From Toxorhynchites rutilus septentrionalis (Eukaryota; Arthropoda; Insecta; Diptera; Culicidae), in the NCBI RefSeq assembly GCF_029784135.1, contig NC_073746.1, positions 101,634,515-101,698,514 of the forward strand: 64,000 bases of DNA, read 5' to 3'. The position numbers and the translations under genes were made by a program. The notes under the pieces were generated by a model, which had not been told where the DNA came from, did not search any database, and worked only from the letters and a program-made list of their open reading frames with translations. Shown here piece by piece: positions 30,754-42,651 of this stretch. Numbering within the stretch: the stretch's first letter is position 1; every line of letters starts with the position of its first letter.

Positions 30754-33441
30754 TTTAAATAGAGAGGCCGGAGATATCACTGTTTTACAGTGGAATTATC
30801 GTAGTCTTATCCCTAAATTGGATACATTCAAATTTCTAATTCATAAACTCAATTGTGATGTTTTTGCTCTATCCGAAACCTGGCTCTCTTCTCAAAATGA
30901 TCTCTCTTTCCACGATTTTAATATAATACGCTTGGACCGCGATGACAGATACGGAGGGGTACTATTGGGGATCAATAAGTGTCACTCATTTTTTAGAATT
31001 GACCTTCCACCTATTGGAGGGTTCGAAGCTGTTGCTTGTCATGCAAACATCAGAGGCAAAGACCTCTGTATAGTCAGCTTGTATTGGCCTCCGAGAGCTG
31101 CGGTTAGCCGCAAGCAACTTGTTGACATGTGCTCACTCCTTCCTGAGCCACGATTGATCTTGGGAGACTTCAACTCTCACGGAACTGCCTGGGGGGAACC
31201 GTACGACGATAATCGTTCATCGTTGATATATGACCTTTGTAACAGCTTCAATATGACCGTTTTGAACACTGGGGAAACAACACGTGTACCTAAACCTCCT
31301 GCTAAACCAAGTGCTCTTGACCTCTCGCTTTGCTCGAATTCACTATCGTTAGATTGCAAGTGGAATGTAATCCAGGATCCCAACGGTAGTGATCACTTGC
31401 CAATCAAAATTTCTATGACCAATGGGTTGAATTCTTCTGAATCAATAAACATGGCATACGACCTCACAAGACACATTGACTGGAAAAAATATGCGGACGC
31501 GATTGCTCTAGCCATCAATTCCAGAGATGGTTTGCCTCCATTGGAGGAGTATAACTTCATTTCTCGTTTGATCTATGACAGCGCGGTTCGCGCTCAAACG
31601 AAACCCATCCCAGGTTCCACTATTCGTCGAAGGCCTCCCAATCCATGGTGGGATGGCCAGTGTTCCAAGCTTTATGGAGATAAATCGAATGCATTGAGAA
31701 TTTTCAAACGTATTTGGACCTTGAAAATCAATTTAAAAACTTGATCAAAGGGAAAAAACGTGCTTATTGGCGAAATTTCGTGGGAGGTTTATCACGAGAA
31801 ACGTCAATGAAAAAATTATAGAAAGTGGCTCGAAACATGAGAAATCGCTCTTCAACGAATGAAAGCAAAGAATATTCACATCGATGGATTTTTAATTTTG
31901 AACGGAAGGTTTGTCCCGATTCCGCTCCCGTGCAAAAATTTTTTCGAGTTATACCACAAGATAGATGCGATCTTGATTCCGAGTTTTCGATGGTAGAATT
32001 CTCTCTTGCTCTCCTTTCATGTAACAATTCTGCTCCGGGATCGGATAGAATTAAGTTCAACTTGCTGAAAAATCTCCCTGATGTGGCGAAACATCGCTTG
32101 TTGAACTTATTCAATCGGTTTCTGGAGCATAATATTGTTCCAGATGATTGGAGACAAGTACGAGTTATAGCTATTCAAAAACCCGGAAAACCCGCGTCCG
32201 ACTTCAATTCGTACCGCCCAATAGCAATGCTGTCTTGTATACGGAAAATGTTGGAGAAAATTATCTTGTTTCGCCTTGATCGATGGGTTGAAACGAATAC
32301 ACACACAATCTCAGATACACAATATGGGTTCCGCATGGGCAAGGGGACGAATGATTGTCTTGCGTTGCTTTCTTCAGAAATTCAAATGGCTTACGCCGAA
32401 AAAAAACAAATGGCTTCAGTATTCTTGGACATAAAGGGGGCCTTTGATTCTGTTTCAATAGAGGTTTTGTCAGACAAATTACACTCTCGGGGTCTGCCGC
32501 CTCTATTGAATAATATGTTATATAACTTGCTTTGTGAGAAACATTTGAACTTTTCTCACGGAGATTCGGCAGTAAGTCGGGTCTCTTACATGGGACTCCC
32601 CCAGGGCTCATGTTTAAGCCCCCTTTTGTACAACTTCTACGTAAGCGACATTGACAATTGCCTTACACAAAATTGCAGCCTAAGACAACTTGCAGATGAT
32701 GGAGTGGTGTCTGTCGTAGGATCAAACGAATCCGACCTGCAAGAATCCTTACAAGATACTTTGAACAATTTTTCAACCTGGGCCATTGGGCTAGGGATCG
32801 AATTCTCCACGGAGAAAACAGAGATGGTGGTTTTTTCTAGGAAGCATAAACCAGCAAAACCAAAGCTTCAACTTTTGGGTAAACCGATCACTCATGCTAT
32901 GTCATTCAAGTATCTTGGGGTCTGGTTCGACTCTAAATGTACTTGGGGGGCCCATATTAGGTATCTGAGTAAAAAATGTCAACAAAGAATAAACTTTCTC
33001 CGTACAATTACCGGCACCTGGTGGGGAGCCCATCCCGAAGATCTTATAATGTTGTATCGAACAACTATTCTCTCAGTGATGGAGTATGGCAGTTTCTGTT
33101 TTCAATCAGCTGCCAAAACACACCTCATTAAACTCGAGCGAATTCAGTATCTTTGTCTCCGTATCGCGTTGGGATGTATGCCCTCAACGCATACCATGAG
33201 TCTCGAGGTTTTGGCAGGCGTACTCCCACTAAAAGATCGCTTCAATTTATTATCTCTTCGGTTCCTCATCCGGTGTAAGGTTATGAACCCATTGGTGATC
33301 GGAAATTTTGAGCAGCTGATCGAGCTAAATTTTCATTCTGGATTCATGAGCTCATATCATGAATTCGTCTCCATGCAGGTTAATCCTTCTTCATTGCTTG
33401 AGATCAGTTGGTTGCCTTTCAAACATTTATTGCCATGTTGA
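30746..33441 (+). pseudogene. LINE ORF2: endonuclease plus RT, broken
   Basis: The endonuclease (30746-31744) shows LQWNYRSLIPK, ALSETWL, ILGDFNSHGTAWG and GSDHLPI. The RT (31825-33441) shows SYRPIAMLS, VFLDIKGAFDSVS with catalytic Asp, GLPQGSCLSPLLYN and LADDGVVS. The two parts are out of frame (shift near 31730), and a TAG at about 31819 stands where the upstream frame continues. The reading ends at HLLPC. The RNase H and C-terminal zinc motif seen in related fragments (19115-21035) are absent. Confidence 0.8.
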
Positions 33442-33600
33442 AAAAGACGATGTATCTGTTCATTGGATTTTCTGTTATTTTTGATGATTTCATTAGGTTT
33501 TTAATAGTTTTGTTGATTCAGACTAAATACAGGAGGCTAATTTTCATAATACATGTGAAACATTTCTACTTTGTATTGAATTGTATTGTATTGTATTGCA

Positions 33601-36265
33601 CAGTATCATGTGCTGGAGCGAGTACACGAAAGCGATGGGTGACGATTGTCCGTTGGATGGCAACAAAATTAAAACTCGTTGGCCGCTGCCAATGCAACCC
33701 GCTGCTGATAGTGATCTTTTTTTTATGCTGGAACGGTGTCCTTAACGTATGAACTATGCTTCGCGGTTAGAAAACGAATGCAACTGCGGTTGGAATTCAG
33801 AAAGCAACTGCCAGAATCATTTGATTTGACTGTCAGTAGATCCACAAGGGGAGGGGCTTACGATTCAATATTTCGCTTGTAATTGAATTATATTCCGCTG
33901 TTAATCTTGTGGCTCCTATTGGCTGGAACCATTTGAAGAGCACAAAATGGACCTATCAAAACGATCAAAAGAACCAGCTTAGCACGTTAGGATAATGCTT
34001 GACCTTTCACAATTATACAATTGTTTATCTCAGGCAAAATAAAATGTGATTCTCTGTGATAGATGTGTAGAAATATTTTCTATCAATTCTATGATTTTTT
34101 AAGCATACGCATCAATCGCGTAAAAAAGAATTCGGAGTATTGTTTTGATTTTAACTGCACATCCCTTTTCCAATGTGTCAATCATGACCTGGATGATCAA
34201 GGTTGAAGACACTTTTCTTCGTATTTCGTCTTGAATGATTTCGTCTGTTCACCGAGGTATAATGTGGGCCGATGCAGCTGAGCGCAGCTGCTCTAAACAG
34301 ACATTCCATACTCAATTATTGGGAAGGTGGTAATTAATTATTCCAGCGAGATAATATCACGTTTTGTCACGGTTTTTTCAAGATATTGCTTTATAAACAG
34401 TTCGCTGTTAGATGATAGTAGACTAATCTATGTCAATAACTATTTAGCTGATTCCGGATGTTGTCTGCAATAATGTTCAACTGCTATATACATTGTTTGC
34501 CGAAAATTTTATTTTTTCATCTCATTTAATTATTCTTATTACAAAAAAAACATCATGGGAATTTAACGAAAATCTGAGAACCACTATATCGGTTATATAT
34601 CAATAAAAATTTTGCGTAATATGCATTTGAAAATTTCTATATGGGAGTGATCCCCCTATATAGAAATCAAAATTGATTATGTTTCTGTACTGTCAAAATC
34701 TTAGAACCTCAAATGATAAAAAATGTTCTTCGGTAAATTCCATACATTTTGCTGCTACTATATATTCGAAAAAAAACTGATTTATGATTTCCCTACCCAA
34801 TCATTAACAAAAAAAAGCTTGGCAAGAAACGAGAGTGAGCCATATATAGCACAGTAACAACACCGCCTTTAAATGTCACAAAGCACAACTGAATATATCA
34901 AATTGATAGTCATCCTTCCGTCTCAAAGCCAAATGCTAGTATCGAGATCGTATCAGTTTTGATTATGTGCATCAACATCCAACCAAATGTTCATCCATAA
35001 TTCCAATTGGATTGATTAATTGCACAGTCATTGATCACGAACATCAAATGATTTTGGACGCTTGGAAACAACAATTATTCACTTTAGCGAAATAATATCA
35101 GAGTAAGAGTAATTTGATTGGAGACACAATACTGGAGAACTGTGTCAAATTCGAATTAAATAACCCGAAATATGGGGATTAAATTCGATAACAAATACAT
35201 TTAGTATAAAAAAAACACTGCAATAATAAAACATTTCCTACTCATGATTATGATTCGATGGTATTACTTAATTTGAAAATCCTTGATGTAATACATAAAC
35301 TAAAAACATGTATCAAATTATTTCGATGAATCATAAGTTGATTCATTGAAACGTATTCTCAACTGTAAATAGCAACTGCAATACTTGACAATTCAGAATG
35401 TAAATTTCAATCATAAATGTATCAATAATAAGCAAGTCTTTTTGAATGGACTGTCGTGGATGGACCTGATTGCATTACATTAATGTTATTAAATTCGCCG
35501 ATTTCAATTATGTGAATATTAGCTTCGAAAGTTATCGTATAAATGTTGGGAAAATATCATGCCTCATTACGAATTCCATTAACAGACTTGAAGTGAACCT
35601 ACAAAATATCTTAGCACATTGTCATCTCTTCGCAGTCCAACTGCCATAGGTTGAATCGATGCAAAAACGCAAAATTTATAAATAGTTTTCAGAGAAACAT
35701 CAGTTGACCGATAATCGTTCATTGTTTTTTTGTTACGATCGTCACACCAAACTAAATGCTTCCACGGTTCCATCTGATTTTGATTATCAAATCGTCGCTA
35801 AAGCGTTGTTCGGTCGCAAATTCACGGTCAGTACTAGCACGAACCGGGCAGATTAAAATGCGATCGACTGCCTCACAGCTCATCTCAAAACCGCCATCAT
35901 CTCGGATGCTCTCTTCTATTAGTGCGTCCTTGATACTGAAAACTTGTCGCAGCCAAAACCCAGAAGCAGCAGCAATAGCTCATCTGGAATTTTGCCACGG
36001 CCATCGGCTCGGCTCGACTGTGCGTGGAATCCACGGTAAACGCCTATGCTCTGTTTTTGGTAGCTTGGTAGCGGTGATACTGTTGCTTTAGTTAGAGGAC
36101 CAGTAAATATGTATAGCCGGAGCCATCGTATCTAATCACATTTTTTGGTGGTCGCCTGCTGAAGAAGATCGGCGAGTTTCCCCAGAACACTTCCGATATG
36201 GACCGCAGACCTTGGAATTGATAATGGAGAGAGAAGTGACTGCCTTTGGAAAATAATATTGGGTA
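33601..36265. other. Upstream intergenic DNA of cuticle gene 3
   Basis: Mostly unrecognised AT-rich sequence. GAGAACCACTATATCGG near 34577 resembles the flank of foldback FB1 (10300) and 45745. The minus-strand frame at 35754-35975 is listed separately. Confidence 0.35.
35754..35975 (-). other. Unassigned open frame without ATG, possible exon
   Basis: The minus strand reads from a TGA near 35976 for about 73 codons to TAG: AIAAASGFWLRQVFSIKDAL, then a mixed-composition stretch (GGFEMSCEAVDRILICPV) and DLIIKIRWNRGSI. The composition is protein-like rather than AT-driven. TTTTCAG precedes TATCAAGG and could be a splice acceptor. I do not recognise the family. It may also be a chance frame in GC-richer DNA upstream of gene 3. 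Confidence 0.2.
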
Positions 36266-36271
36266 GGGGAT

Positions 36272-36325
36272 TATATAAACTAGAGCACGGAAACACCTTC
36301 ATCACATCATCTTGTCTACTTCGAT
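36272..36325 (+). promoter_or_regulatory. Core promoter of cuticle gene 3
   Basis: TATATAAA at 36272-36279 is followed by CTAGAGCACGGAAACACC and ATCATCTTGTCTACTTCGATC, closely matching the gene 2 promoter and 5' UTR start. Position and sequence argue for common regulation of the paralogues. Confidence 0.75.
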
Positions 36326-36398
36326 CAAGAGTAGATCTTGGCGAAGAACTAGAAAAATCGTGTCGTGTTGCAAAAGATCTATTGTGATACTATCCAAT

Positions 36399-37515
36399 AT
36401 GAAGTGCTTTATTGTGGTAAGCAAAAACATCTATGACAAATACAAAGAAAAATCGTTTACAAACAGCAAAAATCAATAGCAACTTCTAAATACCTTCAGG
36501 AAACAATGGATTAATATAGTGATTAATTTTGTTATGATGATTCAACAAATTTGCTTGGATTTTAGTTACTAAAATCTTCCAAAGCTTGTTCTACAAGGTA
36601 TTCAATGAATTTAATATGACACTGATCTATACGCATCGAAAAGGTTGGTGTTGATAAATTCAATAACGAACTGAAGGTGTGAATTATATTGCGATGTTTT
36701 TATTGAAGTCTTTGCTGAATGAGAAGGTCTATTGAATTTTATAGTTTACAGTCTGCGCGAAAAAAGGTTTTGTTATGTATCCAGCTTTCAATTCATCTTA
36801 CTTTCTCTCGATTTCAGTTTTCGCTTCTAGCAGTGGGGTGCGCCGTTGGCCAGTTCAGCGATGGTCGTTACTCTCCGGACCAATTCCAGGGAAGATTTGA
36901 CGATGGAAAGTATAGACCGGATAACAGTGGAGCTTACCGACCAGGTGACGATGGAAAGTACAAAGGAAACGGCGACGGACTGGGATCTGGTAACCGTAGG
37001 CCACTCGGCAATCGGCCATCTGGTTTCGGAGGTATTGACTAGTGTCCACCAAGAGCCGGATTTCTGATGACTCATCAAACAATATCATTTCAGGATTCAC
37101 CGCCCCAGTGCAGGTCATTAGCAGACCACCGGTCCAGATTATCAGCAGACCACAAATCCAGGCTGCTCCAGTGTTCGTTGCGCCAAACAGAAACAATGAT
37201 TACGTATCCAATGGAAACCAGATTGGAATCAAGGAATTCATCAATGAACTGCACGAGGATGGATACAAATATCGTTACTTGACCGAGAACAACATCGATG
37301 TTGCCGAGGCTGGCCAAATCGAGAACCGTGGCAGCGACAGCGAAGTGCTCCGTGCCAAGGGTTACTACGAGTTCACCGCCGATGATGGCGTGCGCTACCG
37401 CGTGGACTATATTGCCGATGAAAATGGCTTCCAGGCTGAGGGAGCTCATTTGCCAACTCCCCCACCAATTCCGGAGGCTATTCTTCGATCGCTGGAGCTG
37501 CAGCGTCAGGGTTAG
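36399..37515 (+). CDS. Cuticular protein, CPR family RR-1 (gene 3)
   Basis: Three exons: 36399-36416 (MKCFIV, donor GTAAG), 36818-37031 and 37094-37515. This gives 217 residues. The signal peptide is MKCFIV + FSLLAVGCAVGQ. The N-terminal part holds repeated motifs GRYSPDQFQGRFDDG, GKYRPDNSGAYRPG and DGKYKGNGDG. A linker rich in Pro/Val/Gln follows (FTAPVQVISRPP). The RR-1 domain starts near IGIKEFINELHEDGYKYRY and contains GYYEFTADDGVRYRVDY, ADENGFQ and HLPTPPPIPEAIL. Both chitin-binding aromatic strands are complete. The second intron (GTATTG...TTTCAG) contains a stop, so splicing is needed. The product is predicted to be a secreted component of larval or pupal cuticle; stage is not visible from sequence. 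Confidence 0.9.
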
Positions 37516-37632
37516 AAATAATCTTCCGTACTAGCGTGTAAATACCGACAGTAGAAATTATCGAATTATATACATAAGTTGTAGATTTTGGATTTTGAAA
37601 TCAAAAGCTTCTCTATTATAGATAAAGCACAA

Positions 37633-37638
37633 AATAAA
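37633..37638 (+). terminator. Polyadenylation signal of gene 3
   Basis: AATAAA lies 118 bases after the stop codon, in an A-rich context. Confidence 0.45.
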
Positions 37639-38327
37639 AAAAATAATAGTGACATACCAAAAATATATTTTTATTCGCGTACCTACAAACATGTCAACGG
37701 TTTAAGAGCCTGCCGGCTTCTTATGAACCATGAAAGGATTCAATTTGTTAACACTTTCGTCGCCCAGCGCGATTCGGTTGTGTTTTTGCGGGGCCCAAAT
37801 TCAACTGTAGGTGCGCTAGAGAAATGAGCGGGCAACGATAATAATGAATTCGGGATCGATTCAGGACTACTTTTCTGTTGAATCCGAATGAAATCAACCG
37901 ACTGCTGATTAGAATACTTATAAAAATATTTTCTCACCCAATTATACAGTGTTGCTAGTGATAATGAAAAATGAAATTCAACCGAACGTAATTACTTTAT
38001 ATACTATATTCGATAACGATGAATAATTACAATTTAATTGGAGAATATGATTCATTCGATCGAGAATATGTTCAATCGATTGCGAAGATTATGTGAACAT
38101 GTCATACCAAGAACATATGTCACTTTTGTGGGATAATATCGTCATAAACTACATCACATTTGAAAACTCCGATGCTTCACGTAATTCGTTTTCATTGTTC
38201 TGTGCGCTTGGTAGATAAAAAGCCAAAAGAAGAAGCATGTTGAAGAAGTTTTCTGTGAATGAGAATATTAGTTGCGCAACTCGGATAGGGCCCTGTTTAT
38301 TCCAAAACGTTGTTTTCTTAGACGCAC

Positions 38328-38543
38328 ATGTGCATTTTTTTCATTCTCAAAATGTTCACCGGATGGCGTAATAGTAAATCTGAAAGCGAGGGAAGTAGTG
38401 ACGGCGAAATAGTGAGAAGCGTTAGAAGAAAAGTTTCGTGTATTATCTCAACGAGTTCCGATTCGAATATTGAGGAACTATACGCAAGTGAAGACCTGGA
38501 TGATATGTTAGAAGAACTTACTATAGACGACAAAAAGATATAA
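38328..38543 (+). CDS. Small acidic protein, possible transposase N-terminus remnant
   Basis: 71 codons, or 63 from the better-placed ATG at 38352 (MFTGWRNSKSESEGSSDGE). Ser/Asp/Glu-rich throughout, ending EDLDDMLEELTIDDKKI. Acidic, Ser-rich N-termini are common in piggyBac transposases, and the frame sits inside a TTAA-flanked element, but no catalytic sequence follows. Function unknown. Confidence 0.3.
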   Translation: MCIFFILKMFTGWRNSKSESEGSSDGEIVRSVRRKVSCIISTSSDSNIEELYASEDLDDMLEELTIDDKKI

Positions 38544-38822
38544 ATGTTTTTAATATTAAATTCAGTTTTTGCGAATGATTTTTTAACGGTACATTCAAAA
38601 TGTGTTTTTTTTTTCAAACGGTTTATTGATTTTCCAATAATTTTGTCAAACACCATCTTTAAATCAGACATCTGGTTTTTGAGTTACAAAAAAAGAAAGG
38701 TCAATCATTTTATTTACGCCCATTTGAAAAATGAGTCGTAATTTAAATTGGTCGTATAATAATGAAGATTGTAATTTAGGTAGTTTCCATCGTTTGTACC
38801 AAGTTTTAAAAAACGTAGAGGG

Positions 38823-39290
38823 TTGGGTCAGCAGCTGGCTGATTTAGTGTGGAATTGCTCTATACGGGAGTTGTATGAATAAAAGTAATTGGCCATTTTG
38901 AATTTGGATTTTTCATGATCTAATGTGTTCTACTAGTCAAGCCCTTTCGTTTGATACCCATATTGATGATTTTTTTTAAAAAATCGCTATTTTGTGATGG
39001 CGGTCATTTTGGATTTGCATTTTTCATAAATAACTGTGTTCTACTAGTCAAGCCCTTTCATATGATATCTATATTGATGGGGTTTTGATGAAATATGTTG
39101 TACGCCATTTTGTAGCGGCCGCCATCTTGAATTTTCAAGATCATGGAATACGCAGCTTTATAACGACAGCAGATATAAAGGCGTGTTCCAAATTTCAGAT
39201 CAACCGGTCAACAGAAAGGGGGTTAAACTTCTAGTGATGTGCAACCCTACAGATAAACATACAAACATACATACAATTGCTAAATAAAAC
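38823..39290 (+). repeat. Repeat with CTACTAGTCAAGCCCTTTC modules
   Basis: Two modules of about 125 bases share TGTTCTACTAGTCAAGCCC and CATATTGATG-like sequence, each followed by GGCGGTCAT or GCCGCCAT. The unit ends CAGATAAACATACAAACATAC, a terminus like that of LINE-tail or DINE-type repeats. It differs in sequence from the AGCTGACCCGGC family but has the same plan. Confidence 0.45.
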
Positions 39291-41842
39291 CGTTTAAAAG
39301 TATAGAATAAAAACTATATTTCTATGTTTTTGATTTTTAGATTATTCTACATATCCCATATTTACATTGAAGTGCCTATTCTATAAAATTGAGTTTAAAA
39401 ATTCTATTCAAAGCGAACGAAAAAAGTGCCACCTACATCTGGGTGACGGGGCGATGAAAGTGTTAATTAATAATGTTACGCTAGTAACATTGCCATGATA
39501 ACACCTGATAAGCATAGGTTGACCTAACGTACCGTTTTTAACGAGACAGTACCGTTTTTTCGACATATTTTGATAGTCTCGTCTTTTTATCAATCTGTAC
39601 CGTATTTTGAGTATTAATTTATAATAAAAAAATATTTATTCCAATGTCCACATTTATTCAAATGGATATGGATATCTGATTGGAATTTAGATTTAAAAAT
39701 ATGCTCAGTGTTTTCGTATTCATGTAGAACAATTGAAAGCATTTTGTGATTTCATCGGTGAATATTATACAAAATTGCCTGACCATAATAACACACGATT
39801 CATTTCTCTCTGACCTTCTATCGAAAGATTTAGCATTTTTGACGGATTGCATACCATTTTTTTTAACTAGATAAATGTAAGGTTTGTCCAATTGTTTGTA
39901 AGGTTTGTCCAATTTGGTGTATTTTTACACAACTAGTAAATGCAAATCGATTTTTCTTCATGAAAATCACATATAATCGATACGGGTTTGGGTTTGTTAA
40001 AAAGCCCCAAGTCTCTAGTTGCTAATACTACCATAAGGTGTTGAAATTATTCAATGTTTTTTAACGATTTTCCTTAAAGAGGAATGATCGTGGTTTGTCC
40101 AAAAAATGATCATGGTTTGTCCGGTTTTAGAAATCACCATTTTTTGATGAAAATATTCGAATTCACAAGTAAATGTTGCATTTATCATTGATTGAGTTTA
40201 CTGTCATCATATTTATCCATTCATAATTTAGGATTTCTTCAAAATATTGCATTTGCTCGGGCATTTTAAAAGTGTTACCCTCAACAAACTCAACACAGAG
40301 AAACTTTGTTTCTGCTATGTGCGAAAGATACAATAAATAAACTGCAGCGCGCCAAGCGGTTGCCACAGAAATCATGTGGACAAAATAACATTATTGAATT
40401 GGACAACTCATGATCAGAATTGAGTTCATCAAAATGTGTTAATTTAATGGTTTAGCTATGTAAATCTGATACAAATGGTGTGCAAGCTGTAGCGTTGCCT
40501 AAACGGTCTTGGCTTTCTTTCATACAACTAAAACTCAACCAATCGTTTTAGCGTGCAACTGTCGACTCTTTTATTTTTCCGAAATTAATTCTACAAACTA
40601 ATTCTTCTACCTTCGAATTTCTGGGGAGGCGCTTGGAGTTACCCCGCTATATCTGCCGATAAATAATTATGCACCGAGTAATCAAAAAATGTCCCGTGTG
40701 TGTTGAACTGCCACGAACCAAGTGGAAACTTGAGATTTGTTTCACTCGCACAAAAATAACAAAATTGATGTACGTAAAAAAAAAATGTAGACTCGGTGAC
40801 AACATAATGTAATTAGAGAAGTGTTCGATTTTCGACAAGGGTGATGCACTTTTGGATCTTGACGACAAAGCGCAAGTGTGCTTCAATGAAATATGGAAAA
40901 ATGGAGCGAAGCATTCTCCAAGCGTCTCTATAATGATGTCTGAAGCGATTAGGGCCGCTTCAAAGCAATATTTGTAAGTGTTATAATCCAGAAGAGGTCT
41001 GAATACGTGCCAAATAATCATATGGTGATGGATTAAATGTTAGCTCGAATGAGGCGCATTGACACAAATAGAAGGTGTATTTTATAATCTTTTAAAACAT
41101 GTGATTCCGTAAAAATATACTACAAAATACTGTAAATCATGAAAAAGACATTTTTATTTATATGTTTTGAAACATTCGAATACCTTATTTGACACAGGAG
41201 CGCTAAATTAGAGCATTAAAAAAGTGGACAAACCAAAATCATTTACTTTATTGCTGTACTATACGATATGTTTTAAAACCCGTGGCTTTTTCAACAAGAA
41301 ACCGGATAGTTATCTTTCGAACATTCATTGACGTTGTTGAGAGTGAATGTTGCTTGAGTTGCTGTTAATTTTTCATTAATTTATTAGAATTCTGAACATA
41401 GAGAGGATGAAGTATTTTGAACCAGTGAAGTGCAAACTATTTATTTTAAAAACACTAGTTAATGCAAGTGAATACAGAAGACTAAATTTCTTAAAACTGA
41501 GACTTTTTTACGATACTGCGTTGGAGTACAGGGCGGACTCGATTATATACCGAATTCTTTTCACTGTGTATAGTCAAATCCTGTAGATAATCGTGCCGAA
41601 AAAAATTATTTGTTTTTTATACATATATTTTCGTTTTGATTTTTTCGAATATAAAAGAAGAATTTATTAAAAATAAAACATAAAATACATTTTCTCATAT
41701 AGAAAAATTAGAGTTTCTCCACGAGATGATAGAGGATTTTAATTGATGAAAAAAAAATCATTCGACGAAAATGTTCGAATTTCAACAAGGACAGAGTAAT
41801 TAAACTTTTTCTTTGTATCGGGCTCTATTTGCTCTATTTTTC

Positions 41843-42085
41843 TTGAAGCTGGCTGATTATATTTTGTGTCTGCCTGGTAATACCGCACCAGTCGAAAAGA
41901 TTTGTTCTATGATGAACAATATGTGGGCAACGAAAAAGTAACGATTCAGTATTGAAACCATCGACGCTATGATAATTGTCAAACCGAAAATGGATCTGGA
42001 ATGTGACAAATTTTATGAAAAGATTTTCAAGAATCATAATTGTTTTAGCAAAGTAGCTTTGTCATCGAAGGAATCTTCGTTCTAG
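41843..42085 (+). pseudogene. hAT transposase C-terminal dimerisation domain remnant
   Basis: The frame reads LKLADYILCLPGNTAPVEKI, then CSMMNNMWATKK, a TAA stop, and RFSIETIDAMIIVKPKMDLE followed by FYEKIF. The CLPGtnAPVErvFS..N..W pattern and the ET.k.MLivK continuation are diagnostic of the hATC domain. One internal stop shows that it is dead. Confidence 0.75.
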
Positions 42086-42450
42086 AGAACAAAACTAGTA
42101 CATCTAAGAATGTTTAATTGTATGGTTTTATTCTTGGTTCAAAAAATGTTATAATCAACCTACATAAAAATGAATCGCCAAATGTGTTGATTAGTGCAAA
42201 ACTCGAGAACAAAGACACAATGTAATGGCAATGGTTTTTTCAGGTGGAATTCTATATCTATATCGCTTCTATATCTATATAAATGAAAATGACTCACGAA
42301 ATAAGTTCAAAACTCATGAATGGTTTGTCCGATTCAAGTTGTTTCATTTTGTTGTGTTCGCCTCTGCTCGTAGATGCTAAGGCAAAAAGATTGGAAAATA
42401 ATGAAAGAAAATGGAAAAATTTTGAAGAAAAATATTTCCCATATGATCTA

Positions 42451-42651
42451 CAGGGTGGCGCATAAGTCACGCACCGCTCTCTAAGGGAAAAAAAACGATC
42501 GCGCTGCAACTATCGAGCGTGTTGGTTCCTAAGCGGTTCAGTTGTCGACTTTGTATCGTTTTTTATTCGAGAATAAAGATTTAGTATCGTGAGACATTTT
42601 TTTATACGATTTTTTTGTGCAAATTGGTTGCGTGACTTTTGCGCCACCGTG
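42451..42651. mobile_element. 201-bp TA-flanked MITE
   Basis: The left end CAGGGTGGCGCATAAGTCAC and the right end (inverted) CACGGTGGCGCAAAAGTCAC are inverted repeats, flanked by TA on both sides (42449-42450, 42652-42653). No coding capacity. It is probably a Tc1/mariner-mobilised non-autonomous element, nested in the hAT element. Confidence 0.8.

Larger units (their letters stand above)
29622..33600 (+). mobile_element. I-like non-LTR retrotransposon, 5' truncated
   Basis: A LINE on the + strand inserted into the module repeat. ORF1 (to 30753) and ORF2 (from 30746) overlap in ATGTCTAA. The EN and RT sequences are typical of the I group. ORF2 stops at 33441 just after the RT/thumb, with no RNase H, so an internal deletion is likely. 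About 150 bases of AT-rich tail end in TATTG repeats near 33595. A frameshift near 31730 and a stop near 31819 show that this copy is dead. Confidence 0.8.
37752..39462 (+). mobile_element. TTAA-flanked element with CACTTTCrTCGCCC ends
   Basis: TTAA at 37748-37751 is followed by CACTTTCGTCGCCCAG. On the right, CTGGGTGACGGGGCGATGAAAGTG is followed by TTAA at 39463-39466, so the two ends are imperfect inverted repeats. This arrangement is typical of piggyBac-type elements. Inside are a small acidic open frame (38328-38543) and a separate module repeat (38823-39290). No transposase core is recognisable. Confidence 0.5.

Noticed and set aside
37588..37827. 79-codon frame downstream of gene 3
   Set aside because: It starts in the 3' UTR, crosses the poly(A) signal and the TTAA element boundary, and has no known motif.
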